A stretch of DNA of 64,000 bases, taken from assembly GCA_039808885.1 (NCBI GenBank), contig JBDHTX010000002.1:1-64000 (forward strand), in the 5' to 3' direction. The position numbers and the translations under genes are program-made. The notes under the pieces are model-generated. The model was given only the letters and a program-made list of their open reading frames with translations, was not told where the DNA came from and made no database searches. Below are positions 8,754-18,659 of the stretch, one piece after another. This stretch comes from Dongia_A sp039808885. Its GTDB lineage: Bacteria; Pseudomonadota; Alphaproteobacteria; Dongiales; Dongiaceae. Position 1 is the stretch's first letter. Each line of letters starts with the position of its first letter.

Positions 8754-10595
8754 TCAGACGACGTGCAACTGGCCGGATTCGCGCGGCGTTTCGTCGCCGA
8801 TCATGGCCTTCAGATCGGCGCCGCTCAGCGTCTCGGTTTCCAGCAGCCGCTGCGCCATCCGCTCGAGCACGGGGCGGCGCTGGCGCAGGATGTCCGTCGC
8901 GCTGGAGAACGCCTGCTCCACCAGGCGGCGCACGGCCTCGTCCACGTCGCGTGCCGTCTGCTCGCTGTAGCGCCGGGTCTGGCCAAAGGCCTGCGCCGGC
9001 ACGCCGAGGAAGGTCGAGGGCGCCTCGTCCAGCGCCACCTGGCCGAGACCCTCGTCCATGCCGAAGCGGGTCACCATGCTGCGCGCGATGTCGGTCGCCT
9101 TGGCGAGGTCGTCGGCGGCGCCGGTCGACAGCTCGTCGAAGATCAGCCGCTCCGCCGCGCGGCCGCCAAGCAGCACCGCCATGCGGTTCTCCAGCTCCCC
9201 CCGCGTCATCAGGTAGCGGTCCTCGGTCGGGCGCTGGATGGTGTAGCCGAGCGAGCCGATCCCGCGCGGGATGATCGAGACCTTGTGCACCGTTTCCGTC
9301 CCCGGCAGCGTCAGGGCGACCAAGGCGTGGCCGATCTCGTGATGCGCCACCACCTTGCGCTCATGCGGATTGAGCAGGCGGTTGCGCTTCTCCAGCCCGG
9401 CGACGATGCGTTCGATCGCCGCGGTGAAATCCTCCATGGTGACGGCGTCGGCATTGCGCCGGGTGGCGAGCAGCGTCGCCTCGTTCACCAGGTTGGCGAG
9501 ATCGGCGCCGGTGAAGCCCGGCGTCAGGCTGGCGATGTCCTCCGGCTTCACGCCGGGCGCCAGCTTCGCCTTCTTCAGATGCACGTTCAGGATCTGCACC
9601 CGGCCGACGCGATCGGGACGGTCGACCAGCACCTGGCGGTCGAAGCGGCCGGCGCGCAGCAGGGCCGGGTCGAGGATCTCGGGCCGGTTGGTCGCCGCCA
9701 GCAGCACCAGGCCGGAACTGGGATCGAAACCGTCCAGCTCGGCCAGGAGCTGGTTCAGCGTCTGCTCCTTCTCGTCGTGGCCGCCGGACATCGGGAAGGC
9801 GCCGCGCGCGCGGCCCAGCGCGTCGAGCTCGTCGATGAAGATGATGGCGGGCGCCGCGGCGCGCGCCTGCTCGAACAGGTCGCGCACGCGGGCGGCACCG
9901 ACGCCGACGAAGAGCTCGACGAACTCCGACCCGGAGATGGAGAAGAAGGGCACGCTGGCCTCGCCCGCCACCGCGCGCGCCAGCAGCGTCTTGCCGGTGC
10001 CCGGCGGGCCGACCAGCAGGATGCCCTTCGGCATATGCGCGCCAAGCCGGCCATAGCTCTGCGGGTCCTTCAGGAAATTCACGATCTCGACCAGCTCGGC
10101 CTTGGCCTCGTCGACCCCGGCCACGTCGGCGAAGGTCACCTTGGTATCCTTCTCGACGAAAACCTTGGCGCGGCTCTTGCCGATGGTCATGAAGCCGCCG
10201 CCCAGGCCCTGCTTCTCCGCGATCCTGCGGAACACCAGCATCCACAGGCCGAAGAACACCACCACCGGCGCCACCCAGGAGATGACGTTGCTCAGCAGGT
10301 TGCTTTCCGTGCCGCCGCTGAAGGTGACGCCGAGCTTCTCCAGCTCGCCCGCCACCGCCGGATCGACCCGCGTGGTGACGAACTCGCGCGGCGGCTGCTC
10401 CTCGGTCAGTTTGCCGCGGATGTAGTGCTCGGTCACCACCAGGTCGCCGACCTTGCCGGCGGCCGCCAGCTTCTGGAAGTCGCTGTAGGGCAGGACCTGC
10501 ACCTGCTCGACCTGCGAGAGCACCACCTGCAGCAGAACGATGCCGACGAGCGCGGCCACCGCATACCAGATGTGAAACTGCGTCTTCTTGTCCAT
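8754..10595 (-). CDS. ftsH: ATP-dependent zinc metalloprotease FtsH (accessory-type copy)
   Basis: A 613-residue membrane AAA+ protease. A transmembrane helix spans about residues 10-27, a periplasmic segment follows, and the second helix is about 106-123. Walker A GPPGTGKT is at 196-203, Walker B IIFIDELDAL at 251-260, the second region of homology ATNRPEILDPALLRAGRFDR at 301-320, and the zinc site HEIGH at 419-423. HEIGH replaces the more common HEAGH. FtsH degrades unstable membrane and soluble proteins. The stress-island location and an RpoH-like promoter suggest a stress paralogue rather than the housekeeping copy, which I would expect next to tilS/folP; that is inference. Confidence 0.92.
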   Translation of the reverse strand: MDKKTQFHIWYAVAALVGIVLLQVVLSQVEQVQVLPYSDFQKLAAAGKVGDLVVTEHYIRGKLTEEQPPREFVTTRVDPAVAGELEKLGVTFSGGTESNLLSNVISWVAPVVVFFGLWMLVFRRIAEKQGLGGGFMTIGKSRAKVFVEKDTKVTFADVAGVDEAKAELVEIVNFLKDPQSYGRLGAHMPKGILLVGPPGTGKTLLARAVAGEASVPFFSISGSEFVELFVGVGAARVRDLFEQARAAAPAIIFIDELDALGRARGAFPMSGGHDEKEQTLNQLLAELDGFDPSSGLVLLAATNRPEILDPALLRAGRFDRQVLVDRPDRVGRVQILNVHLKKAKLAPGVKPEDIASLTPGFTGADLANLVNEATLLATRRNADAVTMEDFTAAIERIVAGLEKRNRLLNPHERKVVAHHEIGHALVALTLPGTETVHKVSIIPRGIGSLGYTIQRPTEDRYLMTRGELENRMAVLLGGRAAERLIFDELSTGAADDLAKATDIARSMVTRFGMDEGLGQVALDEAPSTFLGVPAQAFGQTRRYSEQTARDVDEAVRRLVEQAFSSATDILRQRRPVLERMAQRLLETETLSGADLKAMIGDETPRESGQLHVV

Positions 10596-10642
10596 GATCC
10601 GTCCGCAGCGGCGCGGCCGGTGGGCCGCCGTCGACCACCACT

Positions 10643-10672
10643 ACTATAGAGCCGGCGCCACCCCAGGCAACC
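10643..10672 (-). promoter_or_regulatory. RpoH-like promoter of ftsH
   Basis: Reading the minus strand, GGTTGCC is followed 18 bases after its TTG by CTATAGT, close to the alphaproteobacterial heat-shock sigma pattern (TTG, 17-18 bases, then a CTAT-type -10). It lies about 50-75 bp upstream of the ftsH start. A sigma-70 reading (TTGCCT, 16, TATAGT) is also possible. Confidence 0.45.
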
Positions 10673-10774
10673 GCCAAGCCGCCGCATGCCGCGGCGGCGC
10701 ATGGCCCGATGGCGCTTGATTCCGGCGCCGCGCGGCCGCCTACTGGCCGCTCCAGCCCCCGGGGAGAGCAGGTA

Positions 10775-12160
10775 ATGGCCGAAACGCGCAAGCACGCCGC
10801 CCGCCCGAGCGATCCGTTGCTCACCGACCTCTATCAACTGACCATGCTGCAGGCCTACTGGCGCGGCAACATGACCGAGACCGCGGTGTTCGAGTTCTTC
10901 GTCCGCCGACTGCCCCGTCAGCGCAGCTTCCTGCTCGCCGCCGGACTGGAACAGGTGCTGGACTATTTGGAGAACCTGCACTTCTCCGCCGCGGAGATCG
11001 ACTGGCTGCGCTCGACCGGCCGTTTCGACCCGCATTTCCTCGACTGGCTGGCGCGGCTGCGCTTCACCGGCGATGTCCACGCCATGCCGGAGGGCACGGC
11101 CTTCTTCGCCGACGAGCCGATCCTGCGCGTCACCGCGCCGATGCCGGAGGCGCAGCTGGTCGAAAGCCGCATCGTCAACCTGCTGCATTTCCAGACGCTG
11201 ATCGCCAGCAAGGCCGCGCGCATGGTGCTGCAGGACCCCAAGGCTATGCTGATCGATTTCGGCCTGCGCCGCGCGCACGGGGCGGAGGCCGGATTGCTGG
11301 CCGCGCGCGCCGCCTATATCGCCGGCTTCGCCGGCAGCGCGACCCTGGCGGCCGAGCGCGCTTTCGGCGTGCCGGCCTTCGGCACAATGGCGCACTCCTT
11401 CGTCCAGGCGCATGCGAGCGAGCATGCGGCGTTCCGCAATTTTGCCACCGCCTGGCCGGCCAACGTCATGCTGCTCATCGACACCTACGATACTGTCGCC
11501 GCCGCCCATGACGTGGTCCGGCTGGCGGGCGAGCTCGGCCGCCTCGGCATCGCCATCCAGGGCGTGCGGCTCGACAGCGGCGACCTCATCGCCCTCTCGA
11601 AGGAGGTTCGCGCCGTCTTCGACGCGGCCGGCCTCACGGGGTTGCGCATCTTCGCCAGTTCCAGCGTCGACGAGCATCTGATCGCCAAGGCCGTCGCCGC
11701 CGGCGCGCCGATCGACGGCTACGGCATCGGCACGCATCTGACGACGTCGGAGGACGCACCCTATCTCGACTGCGCCTACAAGCTGCAGGAATACGCCGGC
11801 CAGCCGCGGCGCAAGCGTTCCGCCGGCAAGGCCACCTGGCCCGGCCGCAAGCAGGTATTCCGCCGGTTCGATCGTCGCGGCAGGATCGCCGCGGACGTGG
11901 TGAGCGAGGAAACCGACCGGCAGCAGGGCCAGCCCCTGCTCATACCGGTCATGCGTGACGGCAAGCGGAGCGCCGCCGAACCGGTCAAGGCAATCCGCGA
12001 ACGCGCCGCCACGGCCCTTGCCAGTCTGCCGGATTCCTTGCGCCGCTTGCAGCACGACGACCGCACGCCCCCGTTCCAGCCGGTCATCGCGCCGGCGCTG
12101 CAGAAGCTGGCGGCGGAGGCGGACCGCCTGGTCGCCGCCGCGGCGCCGGCATCCGCCTGA
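10775..12160 (+). CDS. pncB: Nicotinate phosphoribosyltransferase
   Basis: A 461-residue enzyme that joins nicotinate to PRPP to make nicotinate mononucleotide in NAD salvage. Visible family motifs include LTDLYQLTM near the N-terminus, FGLRRAHG around residue 165, LDSGDL near 270 and DGYGIGTHLTTS near 325. The ATG at 10775 follows a GGGGAGAGCAGG purine stretch. It is divergent from ftsH. Together with the PRPP-using protein at 7493 it suggests nucleotide and cofactor salvage as a theme of the island. Confidence 0.9.
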   Translation: MAETRKHAARPSDPLLTDLYQLTMLQAYWRGNMTETAVFEFFVRRLPRQRSFLLAAGLEQVLDYLENLHFSAAEIDWLRSTGRFDPHFLDWLARLRFTGDVHAMPEGTAFFADEPILRVTAPMPEAQLVESRIVNLLHFQTLIASKAARMVLQDPKAMLIDFGLRRAHGAEAGLLAARAAYIAGFAGSATLAAERAFGVPAFGTMAHSFVQAHASEHAAFRNFATAWPANVMLLIDTYDTVAAAHDVVRLAGELGRLGIAIQGVRLDSGDLIALSKEVRAVFDAAGLTGLRIFASSSVDEHLIAKAVAAGAPIDGYGIGTHLTTSEDAPYLDCAYKLQEYAGQPRRKRSAGKATWPGRKQVFRRFDRRGRIAADVVSEETDRQQGQPLLIPVMRDGKRSAAEPVKAIRERAATALASLPDSLRRLQHDDRTPPFQPVIAPALQKLAAEADRLVAAAAPASA

Positions 12161-12164
12161 CCGT

Positions 12165-12209
12165 CAGGGCGCGCAGACTCAGGGCGTGCAGACTCAGGGC
12201 GTGTAGAAC
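12165..12209. repeat. 15-bp tandem repeat at the stop codon of the PAS gene
   Basis: Three copies of a 15-bp unit (cagggcgtgcagact type) at 12165, 12180 and 12195. Read on the minus strand the units are in frame with the end of the PAS gene, and each contains CCC TGA, so the last five codons including the stop are repeated. Confidence 0.8.
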
Positions 12210-12667
12210 ATGATGCCGGCGAGGATCACCAGGTCCATCGGCCCGGGACCGTGCGGCGGCAGGTCGGGGCGCAGCGGCAGCATGATCCAGCTGCACATCA
12301 CCTGATTGCGCGACATGTCGACATGCGCGACCATGCCGGTGAGCGGCTGGTGCTCGGCGGCCACGCGCGCGTAGTTCCTTTCCCAATAGCCCTCCGACCC
12401 GGCGATGCGCAGATCCTCGAGCCAGCGCCCGGTGAAATTCTGCCCGTACATCTCGTCGACATGCGACCCGGTCAGCCGATAGAAGAACCGCTTCGGCCCC
12501 TTGTGCACTTCCAGGAGGATGACATTCGGCAGCCACGGCCGCAGCGCGAAGGCGTCAAAGCGACTCTGCGGCGGCAAGGCGCCGGCGCCGCTCCCCGCAC
12601 ACGTTGCCGCTCCGTCCCAGAGCCGCCGCATCGCCGCGACGGCCGCATTGGCCTCGTCGATTTTCAT
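12194..12667 (-). CDS. PAS_5 domain protein
   Basis: A 157-residue protein matching the alphaproteobacterial PAS_5 family (stand-alone PAS-like sensor fold). Typical landmarks are LPNVILLEV near residue 46, FFYRLTGSHVDEMYG near 61 and the GYWERNY segment near 93. Such proteins lack an output domain, and their ligands and partners are unknown. It is convergent with pncB and its 3' end carries a tandem repeat. Confidence 0.75.
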   Translation of the reverse strand: MKIDEANAAVAAMRRLWDGAATCAGSGAGALPPQSRFDAFALRPWLPNVILLEVHKGPKRFFYRLTGSHVDEMYGQNFTGRWLEDLRIAGSEGYWERNYARVAAEHQPLTGMVAHVDMSRNQVMCSWIMLPLRPDLPPHGPGPMDLVILAGIMFYTP

Positions 12668-12796
12668 TCTGCCCCGTTCAGCCGAGCGGCAGGCCGCTTC
12701 CCCAAGCCGACGCTAGCAGGCTAACGCGCGATGGTCGACACGACAACTGCGGTTTGTGTCGATTGCCGGTAATACACTTCTACGTGGCGGGCGCAT

Positions 12797-13708
12797 TCAG
12801 CCGACCAGGTCCCAATGCGGCAACGGGCCGAAGCGCTCGGCCAGGAAATCGATGAAAGCCCGCACCTTGGCCGAGAGATGCCGGGAATGGGGGTAGACCG
12901 CGTGGATGCCGGCGTCGGCCGGGATGTAGTCCGCCAGCAGCGAGACCAGCGTGCCGGCCTGCAGATCGGCGCCGACGATGAAGCTCGGCAGATAGACGAT
13001 GCCCTGCCCGCGCAGGGCGGCGACGCGCAGGACGTCGCCGTTATTGGCGTGCAGCCGGCCGTCGATCTGCACGTTGAGCGGCGTGCCGTCCGGCGCCACG
13101 AAGCGCCATTCCGGGGCCAGCGCGTTGGTGCTGTAGCACAGGCATTGATGATGGCGCAGGTCGTCCGGCATTCGCGGCGCGCCATGGCGGTCGAGATACT
13201 CCGTGCTGGCGCAGAGAATCATGCGCAGCGTGGCGAGCTTGCGCGCGACCAGGCTGGAATCGGCGAGCCGGCCGATGCGGATGGCCAGATCGAAGCCCTC
13301 GTCCACCACGTCGACATAGCGGTCGTTGAGGCTGAGGTCGATCTGCACGTCCGGGCAGCGCGCGAAGAAATCCGGCAGGGCCGGCGCCAGGTGCAGGATG
13401 CCGAAGCTCATCGGCGCGCTCAGTTTCAGCTTGCCGCGTGGCGCCGCCTGCGTCTGACTGACCGACATATTGGCTTCATCGATCTCGGCCAGGATGCGCG
13501 TGATCTGCGCGTGGTAGCCGCGCCCCTCCTCGGTCAGGGTGAGCGAGCGCGTGGTGCGATGGAACAGGCGGACGCCGAGTTCGGCCTCGAGCGCCGCCAC
13601 CTGACGGCTGACCAGGGATTTGGAACTGCGCAGCCGCCGCGCGGCCTCGGAGAAGGATTTGCTGTCCGCGGCGCGGACGAACGCTTCCATGGTGGCCAGG
13701 CGGTCCAT
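12797..13708 (-). CDS. LysR family transcriptional regulator
   Basis: A 303-residue regulator. The winged HTH is at residues 1-60 (AFVRAADSKSFSEAARRL, then SRQVAALEAELG), followed by a periplasmic-binding-protein-like effector domain from about residue 90. It is divergent from the isochorismatase-like remnant at 13830, and a perfect T-N11-A inverted repeat lies between them. It probably controlled the adjacent hydrolase/amidohydrolase/pirin group; its main targets are now deleted, so only pirin may remain under it. Confidence 0.88.
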   Translation of the reverse strand: MDRLATMEAFVRAADSKSFSEAARRLRSSKSLVSRQVAALEAELGVRLFHRTTRSLTLTEEGRGYHAQITRILAEIDEANMSVSQTQAAPRGKLKLSAPMSFGILHLAPALPDFFARCPDVQIDLSLNDRYVDVVDEGFDLAIRIGRLADSSLVARKLATLRMILCASTEYLDRHGAPRMPDDLRHHQCLCYSTNALAPEWRFVAPDGTPLNVQIDGRLHANNGDVLRVAALRGQGIVYLPSFIVGADLQAGTLVSLLADYIPADAGIHAVYPHSRHLSAKVRAFIDFLAERFGPLPHWDLVG

Positions 13709-13727
13709 TGTTGCACCATCTGCGACT

Positions 13728-13750
13728 ATCTATTTTTCAAGATCATAGAT
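13728..13750. promoter_or_regulatory. LysR-type operator (T-N11-A box)
   Basis: ATCTAT and ATAGAT form a perfect 6-bp inverted repeat separated by 11 bases, the classic LysR binding geometry, 20 bp upstream of the LysR start codon and in the only AT-rich part of this divergent gap. Confidence 0.65.
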
Positions 13751-13829
13751 TGTTGCCTAAATCGATCAAGCCTAAGGTCTTTCTCAAGAACGAACCCCTC
13801 GACGCAACCCAGCCAGCCAGGAGGCTTCC

Positions 13830-13919
13830 ATGTCCAACCCGAAGCCCGAAGTGCTGACCCCGCAGAACTCGCAGATCATCTTCATCGACCAGCAGCCGCA
13901 GATGGCCTTCGGCGTCCAG
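13830..13919 (+). pseudogene. 5' remnant of an isochorismatase-like (YcaC-type) hydrolase
   Basis: The first 30 codons read MSNPKPEVLTPQNSQIIF followed by IDQQPQMAFGVQ, which is the well-conserved start of YcaC-type cysteine hydrolases, including the catalytic Asp region. After codon 30 the homology stops abruptly at about 13919; the open frame beyond (to 14255) is arginine-rich out-of-frame sequence. A full-length member has roughly 200 residues, so most of the gene, including the catalytic cysteine, is missing. It still has an AGGAGG-type ribosome site (13819-13824). Confidence 0.75.
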
Positions 13920-13920
13920 G

Positions 13921-14187
13921 CTCGGCGGCAGGATCGTCCACGGCGCGGGCGATTTCTCGACTCTCGCCCCCGCCCTGCCGCCGCCCGCCCCCGATTGGTC
14001 GCCGGTGACGCAGTTCGGCGGCTACCAGGACCACGTCGTGCAGCGCGTCGCGGCAACCGGCTGCGGCTGCAGCCATGCCTGTGGCGTGCATGGCCACGAT
14101 CACGCCCGCGCCTGGACGGCCAGCGTGCCGACCTCCGACGAAGCCGGCTTCTGGGGCGCCCTCGGCTGCGGCTGCTGGGCGGTCTAG
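13921..14187 (+). pseudogene. 3' remnant of a YtcJ-type amidohydrolase
   Basis: In the frame of position 13921 the sequence reads LGGRIVHGAGDF, a proline-rich stretch, DWSPVTQFGGYQ, a Cys/His-rich segment (CGCSHACGVHGHDH) and FWGALGCGCWAV before the stop at 14187. This matches the C-terminal end of large metal-dependent amidohydrolases that are often next to YcaC-type hydrolases. All catalytic parts are absent. It is joined directly to the hydrolase remnant but in another frame, which indicates one deletion running from inside the first gene to near the end of the second. Confidence 0.65.
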
Positions 14188-14321
14188 ACCGTTGCGGAGC
14201 CTGCAACGGTCTTGTTCCGAATGCTCGGATTGCTGAACGGGCGCCGCGCGCTTAAGTCATCCGGCAAGATAGAAGAGTGGATCACCCGCGGCATGGGTGG
14301 TCCCGCATAGGAGCACGGGTC

Positions 14322-15023
14322 ATGTCCATCATGCATCGTCCATCGGAAGCACGTGGCCGCGAGACGCTGGATTGGCTCGACAGCCGCCATTCCTTCTCCT
14401 TCGCGCACTACTACGATCCGGCGCATATGGGCTTCCGCAGCCTGCGCGTGATCAACGACGATACCGTGGCGCCGGGCGCCGGCTTCCCGACCCATGGCCA
14501 CCGCGACATGGAGATCATCTCCTATGTCGTGCAGGGCGCCCTGGCGCACCGCGACACCACCGGCGGCGAAGGCGTGGTCAAGCGCGGCGACGTGCAGGCG
14601 ATGTCGGCGGGCACCGGCGTGCGGCACAGCGAGTTCAACGACTCCGACCGCGAGCCGGTGCGTTTCCTGCAGATCTGGATCCTGCCGGCCGAACAGGGCC
14701 TGCCGGCCGCCTATCGCCAGGCGCGGTTCGACGACGCGCAGAAGCGCAACCAGCTTCGCCTCATCGTCGCCCCGGGCGGACGCGACGGCGCCCTCGGCAT
14801 CAACCAGGACGCGGCGATCTACGCCAGCCTGCTCGATGCCGGCGCGACCGTGGTCCATGCGCCGGAGCCCGGCCGCGGCGCCTGGGTCCAGGTGGTCAGC
14901 GGCCGGATCGACGTGAACGGCACGGAACTCAAGAGCGGCGACGGCCTGAAGCTCGAGGATACCGGTCGCCTCACCATCGCCGGGCTGGAGCCCAGCGAGT
15001 TCCTGCTGTTCGACCTGGCTTAG
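14322..15023 (+). CDS. Pirin family protein (quercetinase-like bicupin)
   Basis: A 233-residue pirin. The N-terminal cupin keeps the metal ligands: HGHRDMEI (two histidines) near residue 56, then HSEF (His and Glu) near 102. Pirins are iron proteins; bacterial ones include quercetin 2,3-dioxygenases and redox-related regulators. The ATG at 14322 has AGGAG 8 bases upstream. It is the last, apparently intact gene of what looks like a damaged LysR-hydrolase-amidohydrolase-pirin group. Confidence 0.88.
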   Translation: MSIMHRPSEARGRETLDWLDSRHSFSFAHYYDPAHMGFRSLRVINDDTVAPGAGFPTHGHRDMEIISYVVQGALAHRDTTGGEGVVKRGDVQAMSAGTGVRHSEFNDSDREPVRFLQIWILPAEQGLPAAYRQARFDDAQKRNQLRLIVAPGGRDGALGINQDAAIYASLLDAGATVVHAPEPGRGAWVQVVSGRIDVNGTELKSGDGLKLEDTGRLTIAGLEPSEFLLFDLA

Positions 15024-15030
15024 GCTCGAT

Positions 15031-15066
15031 TCCCGCCCCGGCCGGGCTGCACCCGGCGGGGCGGGA
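15031..15066 (+). terminator. Strong GC hairpin after pirin
   Basis: TCCCGCCCCG and CGGGGCGGGA pair around an inner GCCGGG/CCCGGC stem just after the pirin stop. There is no clean T-tract, so it may be a weak terminator or mRNA-stabilising hairpin. Confidence 0.4.
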
Positions 15067-15174
15067 GGAAAGGCGCAATTTTCGGATAAACCCGCCTTTC
15101 CAGTGCATTAACCACCCGTTCATCGAGTCCGGCTTTGATCTGCGGACGCATCCAATCCGCAGGCGCCGCTTTCC

Positions 15175-16028
<854 letters not shown>

Positions 16029-16029
<1 letters not shown>

Positions 16030-17567
16030 TGGCGGCCAGGACGCTGGGGCCGGGCTCGCTGTTCTGGCTGGCGCGCCACGAAGGCAACCTCGCCTGGCGC
16101 GACATGCATTACCTGATGACCGCGGGCGGGCGCTGGCGGATGCGCAGTGTGATCCTGATCTTCCTGGCGATCATGGCCTTCCTGCACCTGGTCGCTTATT
16201 CCATCGTCGCGCGCCATGCCGGGGCCACCGCCGCATCCGGCCCCAGTGTCCTGGTCGCCATCACCGGCAGCCTGGTGCTGAGCTTCTTCCTCATGTTGTC
16301 GCAGGCCCTCGAGCAGGTGACCCGCCTGTTCTACAGCCGCGGCGACCTCGACCTGTTCAAGTCGTCGCCCGTGCCGCTCGACCGCCTGTTCGGCCTGCGC
16401 GTCGCCGCCATCGCCGTTTCCACCACCGGCATGGCGCTGATCGTGGCGGCGCCCGTGCTCGACGTGCTGATGGTGATGGGCGGCGCGCGCTGGGCGCTCG
16501 GCTTCGGCGTCGCCGGCGCCGGCGGGCTGGCGGCCACCGGCTTGTCGCTGCTGCTGGCCGCGTTCCTCTTCGACACGATGGGCCCGCGCCGCACCCGGCT
16601 GGCGGCGCAGATCGCCTCGGCCATCGTCGGCTCGGCCTTCATCATCGGCATCCAGGCGGTGGCGATCCTCTCCATCGGCACCCTGTCGCCGCAGGTCTTC
16701 CTGCAATCGGACATGGTGCTCGACCATGCGCCGGCGGCCGACAGCTGGCTGTGGTTGCCGGCCCGCGCCGTGCTGGGCGACGGCACGGCGCTGCTGGCGA
16801 CCTTCGCCATCGGCATCGTGGTCCTGGCCGTGCCGATGCAGCTCCTGGCCAAGCGCCTCGGCGACTATGCGCTGGCCGCCGCCGGCATCGACCACGGGAC
16901 GAAGCGCACGCGCACCGCCAGCTGGGTGTTCCGCAAGGCCAGCCCGGCGCAGCTGCTGCGGTGCAAGGAATGGGTGCTGCTACTGCGCGACCCCTGGCTC
17001 GCCTCGCAGACCCTGATGCAGATGCTCTATCTGATCCCCTCCGGCCTGCTGCTGTGGCGCTGCTATGGCGCCAGCGACGGCGCCGCGGTGGTGCTGGCGC
17101 CGGTGCTGACCATGGCGGCGGGACAGCTGGGCGGCGGCCTCGCCTGGCTCGCGGTCTCGGGCGAAGACGCGCCGGACCTGATCGCCTCGGCGCCGATCTC
17201 GCCGCGGCTGCACTTGATGTCGAAGGTGCAGGCGGTGCTGCTGGCGATCTTCGCGGTGTTCGCGCCCTTCCTGCTCGGCCTCGCCGGGCTGTCCTGGCGC
17301 GCGGCGCTGCTGGTCGCCATCGGCATCGGCGTCGCCGCCCTGTCCTCGACCATGATCCAGATCTGGTTCCGCGCCCAGGCCAGCCGGCGCCATTTCCGCC
17401 GGCGCCAGACCTCTTCGCGCGTCGCCACCTTCGCCGAGGCCTTCTGCTCGGTGGCCTGGGCCGCCACCGCGGCGGTCGCCGCCGGCGGCTCGTGGTTCGC
17501 CCTTGGCTCGGCCCTGATCGCGGTGCTCATCCTCTGCGGCGCCTGGGCGATGCGCCCGCAAAGCTGA
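16029..17567 (+). CDS. ABC-2 type exporter permease
   Basis: A 512-residue membrane protein with about 10-12 hydrophobic segments, partner of the upstream ATPase. The ATG at 16029 overlaps the ATPase stop; a GTG at 16026 is an equally possible start adding one residue. The long hydrophilic segment around residues 285-325 containing KRTRTASWVFRK probably contacts the ATPase. Large single permeases like this usually export lipids, peptides or drugs, but nothing here identifies the substrate. Confidence 0.82.
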
Positions 17568-17652
17568 CGGCCAGCCGATCACGGCCGGCCTTGATGGCAA
17601 TCCCGCAGCCCGGGCTATTGTTGCGTTTCCGGCGGCATGATACGTCGCTGCC

Positions 17653-18573
17653 ATGACCACGCCTGCATCGGCCCACGCGGCCCCGCCCTATCGCGGCATC
17701 GCCATCGGCTTCCTCGCCTATTTCCTGTTCTCCTGCGGCGACGCGGGCATGAAGGCGCTCGGCGGCCGGCTGCCGGTCTACGAGATCGGCTTCTTCTGCA
17801 TGCTGGTCTCGGCCCTGGTGCTGCTGGTGCTGCGGCCGCGCGACGAGCGCTGGCGCGACGCCTGGCGGCCGCGCCACCCCAAGCTGGTGCTGCTGCGCGG
17901 GCTGGCCGGCGCCGCCTCGGGCATCCTCGCGGTCTTCGCCTTCACCACCCTGCCTTTCGCCGAGGCCTACGCCCTCATCTTCCTGTCGCCCTCGATCGCC
18001 ACCATCCTGTCCATCTTCGTGCTCGACGAGCAGGTGCGCTGGCGGCGCTGGTTCGCGGTGGCGCTGGGCTTCGCCGGGGTGCTGGTGATCGTGCGCCCGG
18101 GCTTCGAGGAGCTCGGCTTCGGCCATCTCTGCGCCCTCGGCGTGTCCTTCTTCTCCGCCAGCACGGTGATCATCCTGCGCAAGCTGGGGCCGACCGAGCG
18201 GCGGGTCAGCCTGCTCGGCGCGGTGGTCTGCGCCGCGCTCACCAGCAACGGCCTGCTCATGCTGCCCGGCTTCCGCTGGCCGACCCTGGCCGATCTGCCG
18301 CTGATCGCGCTCGCCGGCACCTGCGCCGGCGTCGCCCAGCTGTGCCTGGTGGTGGCGACGCGCCATGCCCCGGCCAACCGGGTCGCCCCGGCGCAATACA
18401 GCCAGATGGTCTGGGCCATCGTGATCGGCGGCCTGCTGTTCCACGAGTTTCCCGACCGCTGGTCGATGGTCGGCATCGCCCTCATCGCCGTCTCCGGCCT
18501 CATCACCTTCCTGCGCGAAGAGGTGCGCGGCGGCTGGTGGGCGCGCATCATCCTGCAGCGCGAGCGCACCTGA
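17653..18573 (+). CDS. EamA/DMT superfamily transporter
   Basis: A 306-residue protein with ten predicted helices in two EamA repeats (about residues 20-145 and 155-290). Typical repeat-end sequences are AEAYALIFLSPSIATIL and the PAQYSQMVWAIVIG segment. Members export amino acids, nucleotides or metabolites. It stands alone on the plus strand with a 20-bp triplicated repeat immediately after its stop codon. Confidence 0.85.
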   Translation: MTTPASAHAAPPYRGIAIGFLAYFLFSCGDAGMKALGGRLPVYEIGFFCMLVSALVLLVLRPRDERWRDAWRPRHPKLVLLRGLAGAASGILAVFAFTTLPFAEAYALIFLSPSIATILSIFVLDEQVRWRRWFAVALGFAGVLVIVRPGFEELGFGHLCALGVSFFSASTVIILRKLGPTERRVSLLGAVVCAALTSNGLLMLPGFRWPTLADLPLIALAGTCAGVAQLCLVVATRHAPANRVAPAQYSQMVWAIVIGGLLFHEFPDRWSMVGIALIAVSGLITFLREEVRGGWWARIILQRERT

Positions 18574-18574
18574 G

Positions 18575-18634
18575 ACTTCCGGCTTGCGGCCGAAACCTCC
18601 GGCTTGCGCCCGAAACTTCCAGCTTGCGCGGGGG
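18575..18634. repeat. 20-bp tandem repeat (three units) after the EamA gene
   Basis: Units at 18575, 18595 and 18615 share acttccggcttgcg-cccgaa with a few substitutions. The array starts one base after the TGA of the transporter gene. Confidence 0.8.
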
Positions 18635-18659
18635 CGCCACGCGGCGAAGAATGCACCGC

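Noticed and set aside
8652..10649. 665-codon open frame on the plus strand opposite ftsH
   Set aside because: Antisense shadow caused by high GC; it is rich in His, Arg, Gln and Ala, has no domain, and the opposite frame is a complete FtsH.
13830..14255. A single 141-residue protein across 13830-14255
   Set aside because: Only the first 30 residues have protein-like character; the rest is the amidohydrolase remnant read in the wrong frame.
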